Origin: an uncultured Mollicutes bacterium
GTDB lineage: Bacteria > Bacillota_I > Bacilli_A > RF39 > UBA660
Length of the DNA: 53,640 nucleotides
NCBI GenBank assembly: GCA_900543055.1
Contig: UQQI01000003.1
Span: forward strand, 1 to 53,640
Direction of reading: 5' to 3'
Part shown: in pieces, positions 1-9,304 of the stretch
Layout: each line of letters starts with the position of its first letter
Position numbering within the stretch: the first letter of the stretch is position 1
Position numbers and translations under genes: made by a program
Notes under the pieces: generated by a model
Told to the model about the DNA's origin: nothing
The model's input: only the letters and a program-made list of their open reading frames with translations
Databases searched by the model: none

Positions 1-1019
1 CCATTAATGTCACTTCTAAATTCAACAGAAGTTTTATATAAATATTTTAATATTAAATCTGCGTTAGCTCCTTTTTTTAAGTCGATTACTAAACGAGCCA
101 TATTCTCATAGTCAGATTCATCTACTACATCATTTATGCCATCTATTTTTTTATCAAGTCTTATTTCAGTAATTTTTTTTGTTAATTGATCTTTTACAAC
201 TCCGTATGGAATTGAATGAACAATAATTTGTTTATGAGATTTTTCTTCTACTATTTCACAATCAGCTCTTAAAACAACTTTACCTTTTCCTGTTGTATAA
301 GCTTTTTCTAGGTCTTCTCTTCCTTCTATGACTCCACCTGTTGGAAAATCTGGTCCTGGTACATAATTCATAATAGTATCAAGTCTACAGTTTGGATTTT
401 CTATTCTATGGATTGTTGCGTCTATTACTTCTCCTAGATTATGTGTAGGAATATTTGTTGCATATCCTGCTGAAATACCTTGAGAACCATTTATTAAAAG
501 ATTAGGGAATCTTGCTGGCAGTACAGTCGGCTCTAGTTCTGTATCATCAAAGTTATATGTCATTTCAACTGTATTTTTTGGAATATCTTCAAGCATTGTT
601 TCAGCTATTTTTGATAGTCTTGCTTCTGTGTAACGCATTGCAGCAGGTCCATCGCCATCTATTGAACCATTATTTCCATGAATATCGATAAATGTTTTTC
701 TCATTTTCCATGGTTGAGACAAGTGAATTAGAGCATCATATATTGATGAGTCTCCATGTGGATGGAAGTTACCCATTATGTAACCTACTGCTTTGGCACT
801 TTTTTGATATGGTTTATTATATGTATACCCTGCTTTATGCATTGCAAATAAAATTCTTCTTTGAACTGGTTTTAAACCATCTCTTACATCTGGTAGAGCA
901 CGCTCTTGAATAATTTCTTTAGAGTATCTTCCGAATCCTTCTTCCATTATCTCAGCTAGACTATAGTCATTTATTTCTCTTGCTATGTTGTTTACAAAAT
1001 CATCTTTTTTTCTTGCCAT
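1..1019 (-). CDS. parC: DNA topoisomerase IV subunit A (5' part; truncated by window edge)
   Basis: The minus strand is open from an ATG at 1019 to the window edge, giving about 339 N-terminal residues. It is the breakage-reunion subunit of a type IIA topoisomerase, which with ParE decatenates daughter chromosomes. Visible motifs are the winged-helix stretch [20 protein letters not shown] and the region around [18 protein letters not shown]. The catalytic-tyrosine region reads [11 protein letters not shown]. The forms SSIYDA and [16 protein letters not shown] match ParC rather than GyrA (SAVYDT in most Firmicute GyrA). It starts 7 bases after the parE stop, so the two genes are co-transcribed. 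The C-terminal beta-pinwheel lies outside the window. GyrA is the alternative, but the parE partner argues against it. Confidence 0.93.
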   Translation of the reverse strand, partial: MARKKDDFVNNIAREINDYSLAEIMEEGFGRYSKEIIQERALPDVRDGLKPVQRRILFAMHKAGYTYNKPYQKSAKAVGYIMGNFHPHGDSSIYDALIHLSQPWKMRKTFIDIHGNNGSIDGDGPAAMRYTEARLSKIAETMLEDIPKNTVEMTYNFDDTELEPTVLPARFPNLLINGSQGISAGYATNIPTHNLGEVIDATIHRIENPNCRLDTIMNYVPGPDFPTGGVIEGREDLEKAYTTGKGKVVLRADCEIVEEKSHKQIIVHSIPYGVVKDQLTKKITEIRLDKKIDGINDVVDESDYENMARLVIDLKKGANADLILKYLYKTSVEFRSDIN

Positions 1020-1026
1020 ATTATCA

Positions 1027-2949
1027 CTACTTTCTAAAATTGTCTTCTAATGTAAAGTCTACATTTTCATTTATCCATTCTTTACGTGGGGCAACTTCGT
1101 CTCCCATAAGTACGTGGATTCTTTTTTCAGCTAGGGCTGCATCAGTTAAAGTTACTCTTATTAATCTTCTGTTTTTTGGAGACATAGTTGTATCATACAA
1201 CTCATCGGCATCCATCTCACCTAAACCTTTAAATCTTTGTAATTTATATGGTTTATTGCCAAGCTCTTGACGCCTTTTTTCTAAATCTTCATTAGTTGCA
1301 ATATATTCTTTTTCTCCTTTTTTACCTGTTTCAATTGAATATAATGGAGGTGTTGCTATAAATAGCATTCCATGTTCAATTAAAGGCCTCATAAATTTGT
1401 AGAAGAAAGTTATTAATAATATTTGGATGTGTGAACCATCGACATCGGCATCGGTCATAATTATTACTTTACCATAATTTGATTCTTTATAATCAAAGTT
1501 TTGTCCAATTCCCGCTCCTATTGCATATTCAATTTGTCTTAGTTCTGCATTGTTTTCTATATCTTTTTCTGATGCTTTTTCAGTATTTAAAACTTTACCT
1601 CTTAACGGAAGAATTGCCTGATGTTCACGGTCTCTATAACTTTTTGCTGATCCTCCAGCAGAATCACCTTCGACTAGGAATAATTCATTGTGTTTATAAT
1701 CTCTTCCCGTTGCTTTTGCAAGCTTTTCAGATAATATTCTTTCTTTGTTATTCTTACTTTTTGTGTTATTTCTTGCTGCTTCTCTTGCTTTTTTTGCTGC
1801 TTCTCTTGCAACTTTACTTTTTAGTGATTTGTCAATTATTTCAGTTGCTATCGCTCTATTTTCTTCTAAATATACTCTAAGATTATCTGATGTTAATTGA
1901 TCAACTATAGTTCTTGCTTGTGGAGTTCCTAGTTTTCCTTTAGTTTGACCTTCAAATTGTAAGATATCCTCTGGAATTTTTAGACTTATTACTGCAGTTA
2001 ATCCTTCACGAACATCACTACCTTCAAATGCTTTGGTATTTCCTTTTATTAATCCATTTTGCTTTGCATAATCATTAAATACTCTTGTTAGTGCTGTTTT
2101 AAATCCTACCTCATGTGTTCCACCATCTGTTGTTTTTACATTATTAACAAATGAAACTATGTTTTCATTATACGTATCAGTATATTGCATAGCAATATCT
2201 ACTTCTATTCTATCTTTTGTTGCTTCAAAGGCAAATACGTTATGAAGTGTATTTTTTCCTTTGTTTATATCTTCAACAAACTCTTCTAATCCTCTCTCAT
2301 AATGGAATTTTGATGACAATTCATCTTCTTCATCTATAACTTCTATTGTTAGACCTTTTAATAGAAATGCAGACTCCTGCATACGTTCACATATTGTTGT
2401 ATACGAAAAATTAGTAGTTGTAAAAATTTCATCATCAGGTAAGAATCTTATTGTAGTACCCGTTTTATTAGTTGTTCCTACTTTTGTTAGTGGTTTATCA
2501 AGATGACCTCCATCTTTAAACGATATTGTATATTCTTCCTTGTCTCTTTTTATATCAACAACCATCCATTTAGATAATGCGTTAACTACACTGGCACCTA
2601 CTCCGTGTAATCCACCTGACACTTTATATCCATCAGTTTCAAATTTTCCACCAGCGTGTAATACTGTAAATACTACCTCAGGTGTTGATTTTCCTGATGC
2701 ATGCATCCCAGTTGGTATACCACGCCCATGGTCTTCTACGGAAATAGATTTATCTTTATGAATAGTTATAATAATATGATCACCATAACCATTAATTGCT
2801 TCATCTGTTGCATTATCCACAATTTCCCATACTAAATGGTGTAATCCTCTTTTGTCAGTTGAACCAATGTACATACCAGGCCTTTTTCTAACTGCTTCTA
2901 AGCCTTCTAATATTTTAATTGTACTTGCATCATATTTACTTGCTGCCAT
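1027..2949 (-). CDS. parE: DNA topoisomerase IV subunit B (ATPase)
   Basis: This is the GHKL ATPase and TOPRIM subunit that pairs with ParC. The N-terminal ATP site has [15 protein letters not shown] and GRGIPTG. The TOPRIM domain shows [25 protein letters not shown] and the metal-binding [10 protein letters not shown]. The C-terminus has [35 protein letters not shown] and the [12 protein letters not shown] tail resemble ParE more than GyrB. The chosen ATG at 2949 (MAASKYD) has AGGAG ten bases upstream. The in-frame GTG at 2973 lies upstream of that site and has no ribosome site of its own. The 640-residue length is normal. A promoter with an unusual inverted repeat lies just upstream. Confidence 0.93.
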   Translation of the reverse strand: MAASKYDASTIKILEGLEAVRKRPGMYIGSTDKRGLHHLVWEIVDNATDEAINGYGDHIIITIHKDKSISVEDHGRGIPTGMHASGKSTPEVVFTVLHAGGKFETDGYKVSGGLHGVGASVVNALSKWMVVDIKRDKEEYTISFKDGGHLDKPLTKVGTTNKTGTTIRFLPDDEIFTTTNFSYTTICERMQESAFLLKGLTIEVIDEEDELSSKFHYERGLEEFVEDINKGKNTLHNVFAFEATKDRIEVDIAMQYTDTYNENIVSFVNNVKTTDGGTHEVGFKTALTRVFNDYAKQNGLIKGNTKAFEGSDVREGLTAVISLKIPEDILQFEGQTKGKLGTPQARTIVDQLTSDNLRVYLEENRAIATEIIDKSLKSKVAREAAKKAREAARNNTKSKNNKERILSEKLAKATGRDYKHNELFLVEGDSAGGSAKSYRDREHQAILPLRGKVLNTEKASEKDIENNAELRQIEYAIGAGIGQNFDYKESNYGKVIIMTDADVDGSHIQILLITFFYKFMRPLIEHGMLFIATPPLYSIETGKKGEKEYIATNEDLEKRRQELGNKPYKLQRFKGLGEMDADELYDTTMSPKNRRLIRVTLTDAALAEKRIHVLMGDEVAPRKEWINENVDFTLEDNFRK

Positions 2950-2981
2950 ATTTTTATCACTCCTAATAATCACTATTACTT

Positions 2982-3046
2982 ATTATACCGAAAATAGCCT
3001 TATATTTCAAACACTTTTTACTTTAAGTCATTGAAATATAAGGGCT
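2982..3046 (-). promoter_or_regulatory. parE promoter embedded in a long inverted repeat
   Basis: Read on the minus strand, a TTGAAA -35 box (3005-3010) and a TATAAT -10 box (2982-2987) are separated by exactly 17 bases. The -35 box and part of the spacer form one arm (2996-3010) of an inverted repeat. Its partner is 3031-3046, with about 15 paired bases, one bulged base and a 20-base loop. The arm that lacks the -10 box lies upstream. This could be a repressor site or a cruciform sensitive to supercoiling. Neither role can be shown from sequence alone. Confidence 0.7.
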
Positions 3047-3050
3047 TAAT

Positions 3051-3076
3051 AAAACTATCTAATTTTTAGATAGTTT
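3051..3076 (-). terminator. Hairpin at the end of the VanZ-like gene
   Basis: A nine-base-pair stem (3052-3060 with 3068-3076, 7-base loop) spans the stop codon of the VanZ-like gene. On the minus strand it runs into a short T-rich stretch. The U tract is weak, so termination may be partial. Confidence 0.5.
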
Positions 3077-3551
3077 GTTTTTTTATTATAAGTATTACTT
3101 TAAATAGTAATATTCCAATAATTGCCCCAGATGTATCTATTAAACAATCACTAAATTGTCCAGTTCTACCATTTACAAATAACTGATGAAATTCATCTGT
3201 TAATGAATAACAAAATGCACTTAATAAAACTAATAAATATATTCTGTTTTTATTTATTCCTGATACTTTCAAACATAAACACAATAATATTGCTAAAACA
3301 AAATAGATAAATGCATGAGCACATTTTCTTATTGGCTTATTTAAAATATCCACTTTACTTTCAATCCATTTTTCATTATAAATATCACTATTTGTTAATT
3401 TTATTTTATTTGTAATATTAATTGTTGCTTTTAAATTATTATAAATAAACGCTTTGCTAGTTGTATTACTCTCAGCTGACGTTTTTGTACTTGCTAAAAA
3501 GATAATTAATGTCCAAATAATTACTGCTACTATTGAAATTGTTTTCTTCAT
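3066..3551 (-). CDS. VanZ-like family membrane protein
   Basis: This 161-residue protein has an N-terminal membrane segment (IVAVIIWTLIIFLAS) followed by more hydrophobic helices. It carries the VanZ-family signature: RKCAHAFIYFVLAILL, YSLTDEFHQLFVNGRTGQFS and DCLIDTSGAIIG. VanZ was named for low-level teicoplanin resistance in a vancomycin cluster, but most chromosomal members have no known role. No other van genes are nearby. The ATG at 3551 follows GAGGTG by six bases. The in-frame GTG at 3560 lies inside that ribosome site and is rejected. The N-terminal loop of about 45 residues is extracytoplasmic by prediction. Confidence 0.8.
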   Translation of the reverse strand: MKKTISIVAVIIWTLIIFLASTKTSAESNTTSKAFIYNNLKATINITNKIKLTNSDIYNEKWIESKVDILNKPIRKCAHAFIYFVLAILLCLCLKVSGINKNRIYLLVLLSAFCYSLTDEFHQLFVNGRTGQFSDCLIDTSGAIIGILLFKVILIIKKQTI

Positions 3552-3603
3552 AATAATCACCTCAATAGTTTTGTATTATACATTATCTTTTATTTTATGA
3601 TTT

Positions 3604-3643
3604 ATAAAAATGACATACTTTACATATAAGTTGTCATTTTTTT
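3604..3643 (-). terminator. Intrinsic terminator of the 3653-4399 gene
   Basis: A ten-base-pair stem (3606-3615 with 3632-3641) lies just past the stop of the upstream minus-strand gene. A/T-rich arms end in a T run on the minus strand. Confidence 0.65.
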
Positions 3644-3652
3644 ATAAATATT

Positions 3653-4399
3653 TTATTCTTTTTCAGAACTTGTAGTAGCATTTATTTTTCTGTTTTTTAC
3701 GATACTACTATTTAACTTAATTGATTCTTCTACTTCTTCAATGTTAAATGTACTTTTATTTTCTTCACTACCCTTTACAATTAGGCTAGATTTAACATTG
3801 CTTACAAATGCTTGATTTTCTACATATTCTTCTAATTCTTCTAGCTCTTGCTTTAATTCTTTTGAGGTAGCATTTTTATTATCTATTATAGAAATAATTT
3901 TATTTGTTTTATCTTTAATAGTTTTTATCACTTCTAATTGAGCGTAGATAAGTTTATTTTTTTCTAAATTATAATTTATCAATTGTTCTTTTATTTTATG
4001 ATTAAATACTATATTCTTATATGCTTGCGTTAAAAATGTTAAACTAAACGCTATAAAAATAATAAAGTTTGTATATTGCTCTTTTAGTAAAACATTTATC
4101 ACTGGAATGTTTTCTAATGATTTTTGAAAAAAACCAAATATTAACATTGTAAAAATTGGAAGTATGTTGTACATTGTATTTCCATTACTAACACATTGAA
4201 TTATTGTTAATAATAATGATGAGAGTGCTATTCCTATTAAAAGCGATGTACTATTTTTATAGAATATTGAAAATATTCCTATCACTATTATTGAAAGTGC
4301 AAAAGATAATACTATACTATTGTTTTTTAACTCACTTTTTAATTCTTCTTTATATTTAAATTCTTCTTCTCCAGGGGATTTTTTAAAATTTAATTTCAT
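3653..4399 (-). CDS. Membrane protein with cytoplasmic coiled coil, unknown function
   Basis: I do not recognise this 248-residue protein. Residues 1-25 are charged. Residues about 30-125 hold four hydrophobic segments, for example IVLSFALSIIVIGIFSIFY and FIIFIAFSLTFLTQAY. The C-terminal half is hydrophilic, rich in Glu, Lys and Asn, and contains a likely coiled coil around ELKQELEELEEYVENQ. The layout suggests a membrane anchor with a cytoplasmic helical tail. It lies downstream of the exopolysaccharide-control cassette but is separated from it by a terminator, so a link to that cassette is only positional. The start has the ribosome site AAGGAAAGGTGAGG. Confidence 0.7.
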   Translation of the reverse strand: MKLNFKKSPGEEEFKYKEELKSELKNNSIVLSFALSIIVIGIFSIFYKNSTSLLIGIALSSLLLTIIQCVSNGNTMYNILPIFTMLIFGFFQKSLENIPVINVLLKEQYTNFIIFIAFSLTFLTQAYKNIVFNHKIKEQLINYNLEKNKLIYAQLEVIKTIKDKTNKIISIIDNKNATSKELKQELEELEEYVENQAFVSNVKSSLIVKGSEENKSTFNIEEVEESIKLNSSIVKNRKINATTSSEKE

Positions 4400-4505
4400 A
4401 CCTCACCTTTCCTTATAAATTACTACTTGTCTTACTATTCTAAAACATATTTTTCCTTTATGCAAGATTTTTTGAATTATGTTTAATTTCTTTGTTATTT
4501 TCAAT

Positions 4506-4537
4506 AATAAAACTAGAATCCTTTAATTCTAGTTTTA
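4506..4537 (-). terminator. Terminator of the cpsC-cpsD-cpsB operon
   Basis: An eleven-base-pair stem (4509-4519 with 4526-4536) overlaps the CpsB stop codon and is followed on the minus strand by TTTTATTATT. It separates the cassette from the membrane-protein gene below. Confidence 0.75.
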
Positions 4538-5263
4538 TTTTACTATTTGAATATCTTCATTATTTATTACTCTATCAAAATTTTTATAAAGTATTTTATC
4601 AATATATTCTTTGTCTTTATTTAGTTTATGCAATTTTTTTTCTAGCCTATCATAACTAATATCAAACTCGTGATGTGTATCACTTCCAAGAAAAGAAATC
4701 CAACCCTTTTTTATATATATTTTTATTGTTTTTTTTGCATTCCAACCATATTTTCCAAATAGTGAAGACATATTTCCTTGAAGAAATACTCCCATTTGTA
4801 AATATTCTTCTATTTTCTCTGGATTTTTTTGAAATATTGGATATCTTTCTGGATGAGCAAGAATTGGGATGTATCTATTACTTATCATTTTTTTAATAAT
4901 CTCTTTTGTATTTAAATATATATTATTCATTGGAAATTCAAATAAAATATATCTTGAATTATTTAATGTTCGTACTTCTTTTTTATTTATTAAATCAACA
5001 ACGTTTGGAGTAATAAACAATTCGTTTCCTAAATATAAATTAATATTTATATTTTCTTTACGAATTTTCTCTTTTAATTTTTTTATTTTTTTTAGTTTGT
5101 CTTTGTTGTTGCAAACATATTTAGAATTTTCTATATAATGAGGTGTACATATTAAATCAGTAATATTTTGTTCCTGCATTTTTTTTAATAAACATATAGA
5201 CTCATCTAGTGACTTGCTTCCATCATCTATTCCAAATAGTAAATGTGAATGTAAATCTTTCAT
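4535..5263 (-). CDS. cpsB: PHP-type tyrosine-protein phosphatase (CpsB/CapC/YwqE family)
   Basis: This 242-residue metal-dependent phosphatase belongs to the PHP superfamily. It removes phosphate from the tyrosine tail of the partner BY-kinase and so controls polysaccharide assembly. Metal-ligand motifs are visible in order: LHSHLLFGIDDG at residues 4-15, CTPHY near 40, LAHPERYP near 137 and GSDTHH near 193. Length and motif order fit Streptococcus CpsB and Bacillus YwqE. Its ATG overlaps the CpsD stop as TAATG, so translation of the two is coupled. No glycosyltransferase or polymerase gene follows. Confidence 0.88.
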   Translation of the reverse strand: MKDLHSHLLFGIDDGSKSLDESICLLKKMQEQNITDLICTPHYIENSKYVCNNKDKLKKIKKLKEKIRKENININLYLGNELFITPNVVDLINKKEVRTLNNSRYILFEFPMNNIYLNTKEIIKKMISNRYIPILAHPERYPIFQKNPEKIEEYLQMGVFLQGNMSSLFGKYGWNAKKTIKIYIKKGWISFLGSDTHHEFDISYDRLEKKLHKLNKDKEYIDKILYKNFDRVINNEDIQIVK

Positions 5264-5976
5264 TATTTTGTTGTTTCTCCATAATTATCACTACTATAAC
5301 TATAATGATAGCTATAATAACGGCTGCCTGACATTGGAACTTTGTTTAAAATAACTCCATTTATTTTTAAATTTGCTTGATTAAATATTTTTTGAACTTG
5401 AGCTAAATTTTCCATTCTTGTTTTTTTTGCAGAAACAGTTACTAAATTAATATCACTTAGGGTTGCTAATATTAGTGAATCACTAAGTCCAATAACTGGG
5501 GCACAATCCATAATTATTAGATCATATTTTGTTTTTAAATGCTCTAGTAATTTTTTGTTTTGTTCACTTGCAAGTAATTCTACCGGGTTTGGTGGCATTG
5601 GACCTGTAGGTAATAAATCTATATTCTTATCAAATGTTGGAAAAATATATTTTGATAGAGAAATATTTTGCTTGTAGTTTAACATTAAATTAGTATATCC
5701 ACCACTTGTAACATTCATAACATCAAATATTTCATGAAGTCTTCCTCTTCGTAAGTCAGCATCTATTAATAATACATTTTTTCCTTCTTGAGCATATGCG
5801 ATAGCTAGATTTGAAGTAATAAAACTTTTTCCATCTCCTGCTTCCGGTGACGTGTTAATAATAATCTTTACTTCTTTATCAAGAGAAGCAAATGCTATGT
5901 TTGTTCTTATACTTCTAATTGATTCAGCAAATAATGATTTTGGATTTTTTGTTATAATTAAATCTTTACTTTTCAT
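5263..5976 (-). CDS. cpsD: Bacterial tyrosine kinase (CpsD/CapB/YwqD family)
   Basis: This cytoplasmic BY-kinase of 237 residues needs the CpsC membrane protein for activation. Walker A is SPEAGDGKS (residues 43-51), Walker A' is LLIDADLRRG (69-78), and IIMDCAPVIG is the Walker B region. The C-terminal tail around SRYYSYHYSYSSDNY carries six tyrosines, the usual autophosphorylation cluster. It sits between cpsC and cpsB with 4-base and 1-base junctions. Known targets in relatives are polysaccharide chain length, UDP-sugar dehydrogenases and other proteins. No such substrate gene is visible here. Confidence 0.9.
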   Translation of the reverse strand: MKSKDLIITKNPKSLFAESIRSIRTNIAFASLDKEVKIIINTSPEAGDGKSFITSNLAIAYAQEGKNVLLIDADLRRGRLHEIFDVMNVTSGGYTNLMLNYKQNISLSKYIFPTFDKNIDLLPTGPMPPNPVELLASEQNKKLLEHLKTKYDLIIMDCAPVIGLSDSLILATLSDINLVTVSAKKTRMENLAQVQKIFNQANLKINGVILNKVPMSGSRYYSYHYSYSSDNYGETTK

Positions 5977-5980
5977 GCAA

Positions 5981-6652
5981 TTACTCCTTTCCTACTTTTG
6001 GTACACTACCAATTACATTTAATCCTAGTTTGCTTTCGATTTCTTCACTAGATTTTATTGTAGTATCAAAATAGAAGAATATAAATATTGTTCCACATGA
6101 TAATACTAGTCCAGCTAATATATAAATTACATTATCTTTTAGGTAATTTACATTATATGGAGCAATGGCATCTTCTGCTTTGTCAATAATTGATACATTA
6201 TTTAAATTATATATCTTTTGGATTTTTTTCATAAAAACTTTTGCTATTTCATTTGCAATACTTGTTGCTTCTTTTTCATTAGCATCTGACACTGACACTT
6301 TAATTATTTCAGTATTGTCTACTGCTTCTACTGATATGTTTGATGCTAGTTCCGAACTAGTATAGTCTAGTTTTAAATTTGAAATAACTGTTTCTAGAAT
6401 CATTCTTGATTTTATTATCTCACTGTATGTTCCAACAAGATTCTTATTTAACTGCTGCTCTGTAGTGTTATAAGTACTTGAATCCTTATTCTCATTTACT
6501 AAAACCATAGTTGTACTACTTTTATACATAGGTGTTCTAGTTAAAATTGTAAACGTATTTCCTATACCTATTGCTAATATTATAGCTATAATTATCCAAG
6601 AAATTTTATTTCTGAAATAATAAAATAACTCTTCTAAATTAATCTCTTCCAT
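5981..6652 (-). CDS. cpsC: Wzz/CpsC-type chain-length regulator and BY-kinase activator
   Basis: About 223 residues with the Wzz layout: a short cytoplasmic N-terminus (MEEINLEELFYYFRNK), a first membrane helix near 20-40, an extracytoplasmic domain, and a second helix near 180-200 (VIYILAGLVLSCGTIFIFFY). A short cytoplasmic tail ends in LGLNVIGSVPKVGKE, which in this family touches the kinase. The ATG at 6652 follows AGAGGAG. The GTG at 6664 overlaps that site and is rejected. It is the first gene of the operon and has a clear promoter. Confidence 0.87.
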   Translation of the reverse strand: MEEINLEELFYYFRNKISWIIIAIILAIGIGNTFTILTRTPMYKSSTTMVLVNENKDSSTYNTTEQQLNKNLVGTYSEIIKSRMILETVISNLKLDYTSSELASNISVEAVDNTEIIKVSVSDANEKEATSIANEIAKVFMKKIQKIYNLNNVSIIDKAEDAIAPYNVNYLKDNVIYILAGLVLSCGTIFIFFYFDTTIKSSEEIESKLGLNVIGSVPKVGKE

Positions 6653-6684
6653 TGTTTTTTCCACTCCTCTTTCATAACGAATAA

Positions 6685-6713
6685 ATTATATCATGCTAAA
6701 GATGATAAATCAA
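6685..6713 (-). promoter_or_regulatory. Sigma-A type promoter of cpsC-cpsD-cpsB
   Basis: On the minus strand a TTGATT -35 box (6708-6713) and a TATAAT -10 box (6685-6690) are separated by 17 bases. They lie about 35 bases above the cpsC start. Confidence 0.75.
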
Positions 6714-6756
6714 TTAAAAGTAATCTAAAAATATCTTTATTTTTAAGTATTTTCAA

Positions 6757-6782
6757 GAAAAAACTAGGAGTATTTTCCTAGT
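6757..6782 (-). terminator. Intrinsic terminator of gltX
   Basis: A seven-base-pair stem (6763-6769 with 6776-6782) overlaps the gltX stop and is followed by TTTTTTC on the minus strand. Confidence 0.8.
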
Positions 6783-8439
6783 CATTAATATATTTTTTAT
6801 ATAAAGAAATTCTTTTTAATACATTTTCTTTTCCAAGTATTTTCATAATACTAAATAGATCTGGTGACTTAAGTCTTCCTGTTACCATAACACGAAGCGC
6901 TTCACAAATGTCTCCTACATGACCTTTATACTCTTCTGGGTTTTTCTTGTATTCTTTTGGACTTCCAGCAAAACCATTGCTAATTGCAAATTCTTTTACT
7001 TTGTTAAACCATTCTTCATTTGTACAATCTAACTCCAAATAATTATTTACATAATCTTCAATTAGAGAAATATCATATGTTTTTTCTCCATCAAATTTAG
7101 AATAATTTTCTTCTTCAAACATCTTATCTATTGCATATGAGAATTCTTCTTTTACATCACTATACTTAGAAATATCTTTTCTTGGTCTTGGACCATCTTT
7201 TTCGATACTTAAAAAGTTTATCATCAATTCCTTGTTTTCTTCTAGAAGTGTTGCATATTCTTTATCATATTTTTTTGCCCACTCTAATGTTTCTTCATAA
7301 ACTTCTTTTCCGTTTTTTCTTGAGAAATAAGTTTTACAAATGTTATTGAATTTATCTTCATCGAAACTTGTTCCACCAATTGCCATTTTTTCGAATGTGA
7401 ATGTAAAATCTTTAATTGACTTATCTTGATTTTGTAAATACCATTCTTCGAAATTAGTATTTGCAATAGTTGCTAGATAAAGATGTAGTGCCTCTATTGG
7501 AATACCACTTTCTTCATAGTATTTTGCTCCAGCCCATGGATCTTTTCTTTTTGATAATTTTCTAATTGTTCCTGTTTCTTTGTCTTTAATAGTAATTGGA
7601 GCAATATGTGCATACTTAACTGGAGAAAATCCAAGAATCTGGAATAATTGATAGTGAAGTGGTAAGCTTGATACCCATTCATCTCCACGAATTACATGTG
7701 TTGTATGCATTAAGTGATCATCTATTGCATGAGCAAAGTGATATGTTGGAGTACCATCTTTTTTCAAAAGTACAGTATCAACATCATGCTCTGGGAATTT
7801 AATTTTCCCTTTTATGCAATCTACTACTTCTATTTGGTTTTTAGCGTTACCTGGACTCTTAAGTCTAATTACATATTCTTCATTATTATTTAAATGTTCT
7901 TTTACTTCATTTAATGATAAATCTCTATCAACTGCATAAACTCCATATATTCCAATCTTCATCTTGTTTATAGCTTGTTCTTCTTTAATTTCATCTTGTT
8001 CTTCTTCTGTCATAAAACATGGATATGCTAAACCATTTTCTATTAAATCTTTTACATAAGTTTGATATATTTCTGTTCTTTTGCTTTGTTGGTATGAACC
8101 ATAATTTCCTCCAAATGAATATCCTTCAGTTGGTAGGATATTAAATCCTTTTAATACTCCAGTTATATTTTCAATTCCACCTTCGACCATTCTCTTTTGG
8201 TCTGTATCTTCTATTCTTAAGAAGAAAACACCATTTGATTGTCTAGCATAAATCATATCACAGAATGCACTAAATAAATTTCCTAAATGTACACTTCCTG
8301 TTGGAGATGGTCCATATCTTGTAACCATAGCACCATCTGCTAAATCTCTTTCCGGATACATATTCTCATAATATGCTCTATCATGTTTGATATTTGGAAA
8401 TAATAGTTCTGCTAATTCTTTTCTTTCTTCTTTATTCAT
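6778..8439 (-). CDS. gltX: Glutamyl-tRNA synthetase (long clostridial-type form)
   Basis: This class I synthetase charges tRNA with glutamate. The HIGH-type motif is HLGN at residues 51-54 within PSPTGSVHLGN. The KMSKS-type motif is KLSKR at 294-298. RIEDTDQKR at 75-83 is also typical. It is 553 residues, longer than the roughly 480 of Bacillus GltX. The extra N-terminal stretch (KELAELLFPNIKHD) is a form I know from Clostridia. The ATG at 8439 follows AGAGGTG by seven bases. The upstream ATG at 8460 precedes that ribosome site and is rejected. Whether it charges tRNA-Gln with Glu for GatCAB amidation cannot be told here, though tRNA-Gln lies next to it. Confidence 0.92.
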   Translation of the reverse strand: MNKEERKELAELLFPNIKHDRAYYENMYPERDLADGAMVTRYGPSPTGSVHLGNLFSAFCDMIYARQSNGVFFLRIEDTDQKRMVEGGIENITGVLKGFNILPTEGYSFGGNYGSYQQSKRTEIYQTYVKDLIENGLAYPCFMTEEEQDEIKEEQAINKMKIGIYGVYAVDRDLSLNEVKEHLNNNEEYVIRLKSPGNAKNQIEVVDCIKGKIKFPEHDVDTVLLKKDGTPTYHFAHAIDDHLMHTTHVIRGDEWVSSLPLHYQLFQILGFSPVKYAHIAPITIKDKETGTIRKLSKRKDPWAGAKYYEESGIPIEALHLYLATIANTNFEEWYLQNQDKSIKDFTFTFEKMAIGGTSFDEDKFNNICKTYFSRKNGKEVYEETLEWAKKYDKEYATLLEENKELMINFLSIEKDGPRPRKDISKYSDVKEEFSYAIDKMFEEENYSKFDGEKTYDISLIEDYVNNYLELDCTNEEWFNKVKEFAISNGFAGSPKEYKKNPEEYKGHVGDICEALRVMVTGRLKSPDLFSIMKILGKENVLKRISLYKKYIND

Positions 8440-8527
8440 TTTTTTACACCTCTTTGACATGTTAGATTATAACATACTCATATTAAAAATACAAATATAT
8501 AAAATCATATATTCTATCTTTTTTATC

Positions 8528-8553
8528 AAAAAAACAGTCAATAAAATTGGCTG
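8528..8553 (-). terminator. Terminator downstream of tRNA-Gln
   Basis: An eight-base stem with one mismatch (8535-8542 with 8546-8553) and a three-base loop is followed by TTTTTTT on the minus strand, 15 bases past the tRNA. Confidence 0.6.
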
Positions 8554-8567
8554 GTATATTATAATAA

Positions 8568-8642
8568 TGGCTGCCCTAGTTAGATTCGAACTAACGCGTA
8601 ATGCGGTCAGAGCGCACTGCCTTACCACTTGGCTATAGGGCA
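8568..8642 (-). tRNA. tRNA-Gln (anticodon CUG)
   Basis: A 75-base cloverleaf with encoded CCA. The acceptor arms TGCCCTA and TAGGGCA pair fully. The D arm is GCC/GGC. The anticodon arm GTGCG/CGCAT encloses the loop CTCTGAC, giving anticodon CTG, which reads CAG. The T arm is GTTAG/CTAAC around TTCGAAT. CAG is the rarer Gln codon in such A+T-rich genomes, so a separate UUG tRNA probably exists elsewhere. Confidence 0.93.
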
Positions 8643-8681
8643 ATCACATTATTATTATAGTATATTTTTTTTATTTTGTCA

Positions 8682-9290
8682 TTATTTTAAGACTTTTTTT
8701 CTATAAAAATAATAACTAAGACCACTTATAAATGCTCCTGTTGTACAGGCAATTATGTCTTTCATTGTATCTATAACGCCAGTATCTATATTATGCTGAA
8801 GATTCATATTAAATAAATTATCTATGCTGAACTCAAATATTTCCCAAATACATGCAGACGATAAGGAAATTGCTATCGCAAATAAAATATTAAAGAATAC
8901 ATTCTTTTCATCATACTTGTTAATGACTCTTAATACTTTAAGTCCTATTATAAAGAAATATATTCCTGATACAAAATGTGAAAATGTATCAAACCAAGAT
9001 ATATATTTAAATAAATTTACGATGCATCCTAAAAATTCAGCTATAAATATAAATATGTAAAATTCTAGTTTATCTTTTTCGCCTATTTTTATAAATCTTT
9101 TTAAAATTACTGGTATTAATAGTACAAAGTAGATTGCTATATCTGTTGGAACTCTTCCAAGTATTCCTTGAGAGACTCTATATATCATAAGAAAAAATGA
9201 ACCTACACACATTATTATTAGTAAACTATAATTTATTATTTTTATTAATTTGTTAGTCCTTTTGCTACTATTATTACTTTTCTTTTTCAA
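8682..9290 (-). CDS. DUF2238 (YjdF-like) integral membrane protein
   Basis: This 202-residue protein has about six hydrophobic segments. Conserved polar motifs between helices are WFDTFSHFVSG, IWEIFEFSIDNLF and TGVIDTMKDIIACTTGAF, which fit the DUF2238/YjdF family. The function of the family is not known to me. The start is a TTG (9290) seven bases after AGAGGT. It lies downstream of the macrodomain gene with only 14 bases between, so the two may be co-transcribed. Confidence 0.7.
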   Translation of the reverse strand: MKKKSNNSSKRTNKLIKIINYSLLIIMCVGSFFLMIYRVSQGILGRVPTDIAIYFVLLIPVILKRFIKIGEKDKLEFYIFIFIAEFLGCIVNLFKYISWFDTFSHFVSGIYFFIIGLKVLRVINKYDEKNVFFNILFAIAISLSSACIWEIFEFSIDNLFNMNLQHNIDTGVIDTMKDIIACTTGAFISGLSYYFYRKKVLK

Positions 9291-9304
9291 ATTTATTACC
9301 TCTT

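Noticed and set aside
692..2761. Plus-strand open frames across parC and parE
   Set aside because: They are antisense shadows of conserved coding sequence, with no ribosome sites and unlikely compositions.
7284..7688. Extra minus-strand frames within gltX
   Set aside because: They are out-of-frame shadows of the synthetase.
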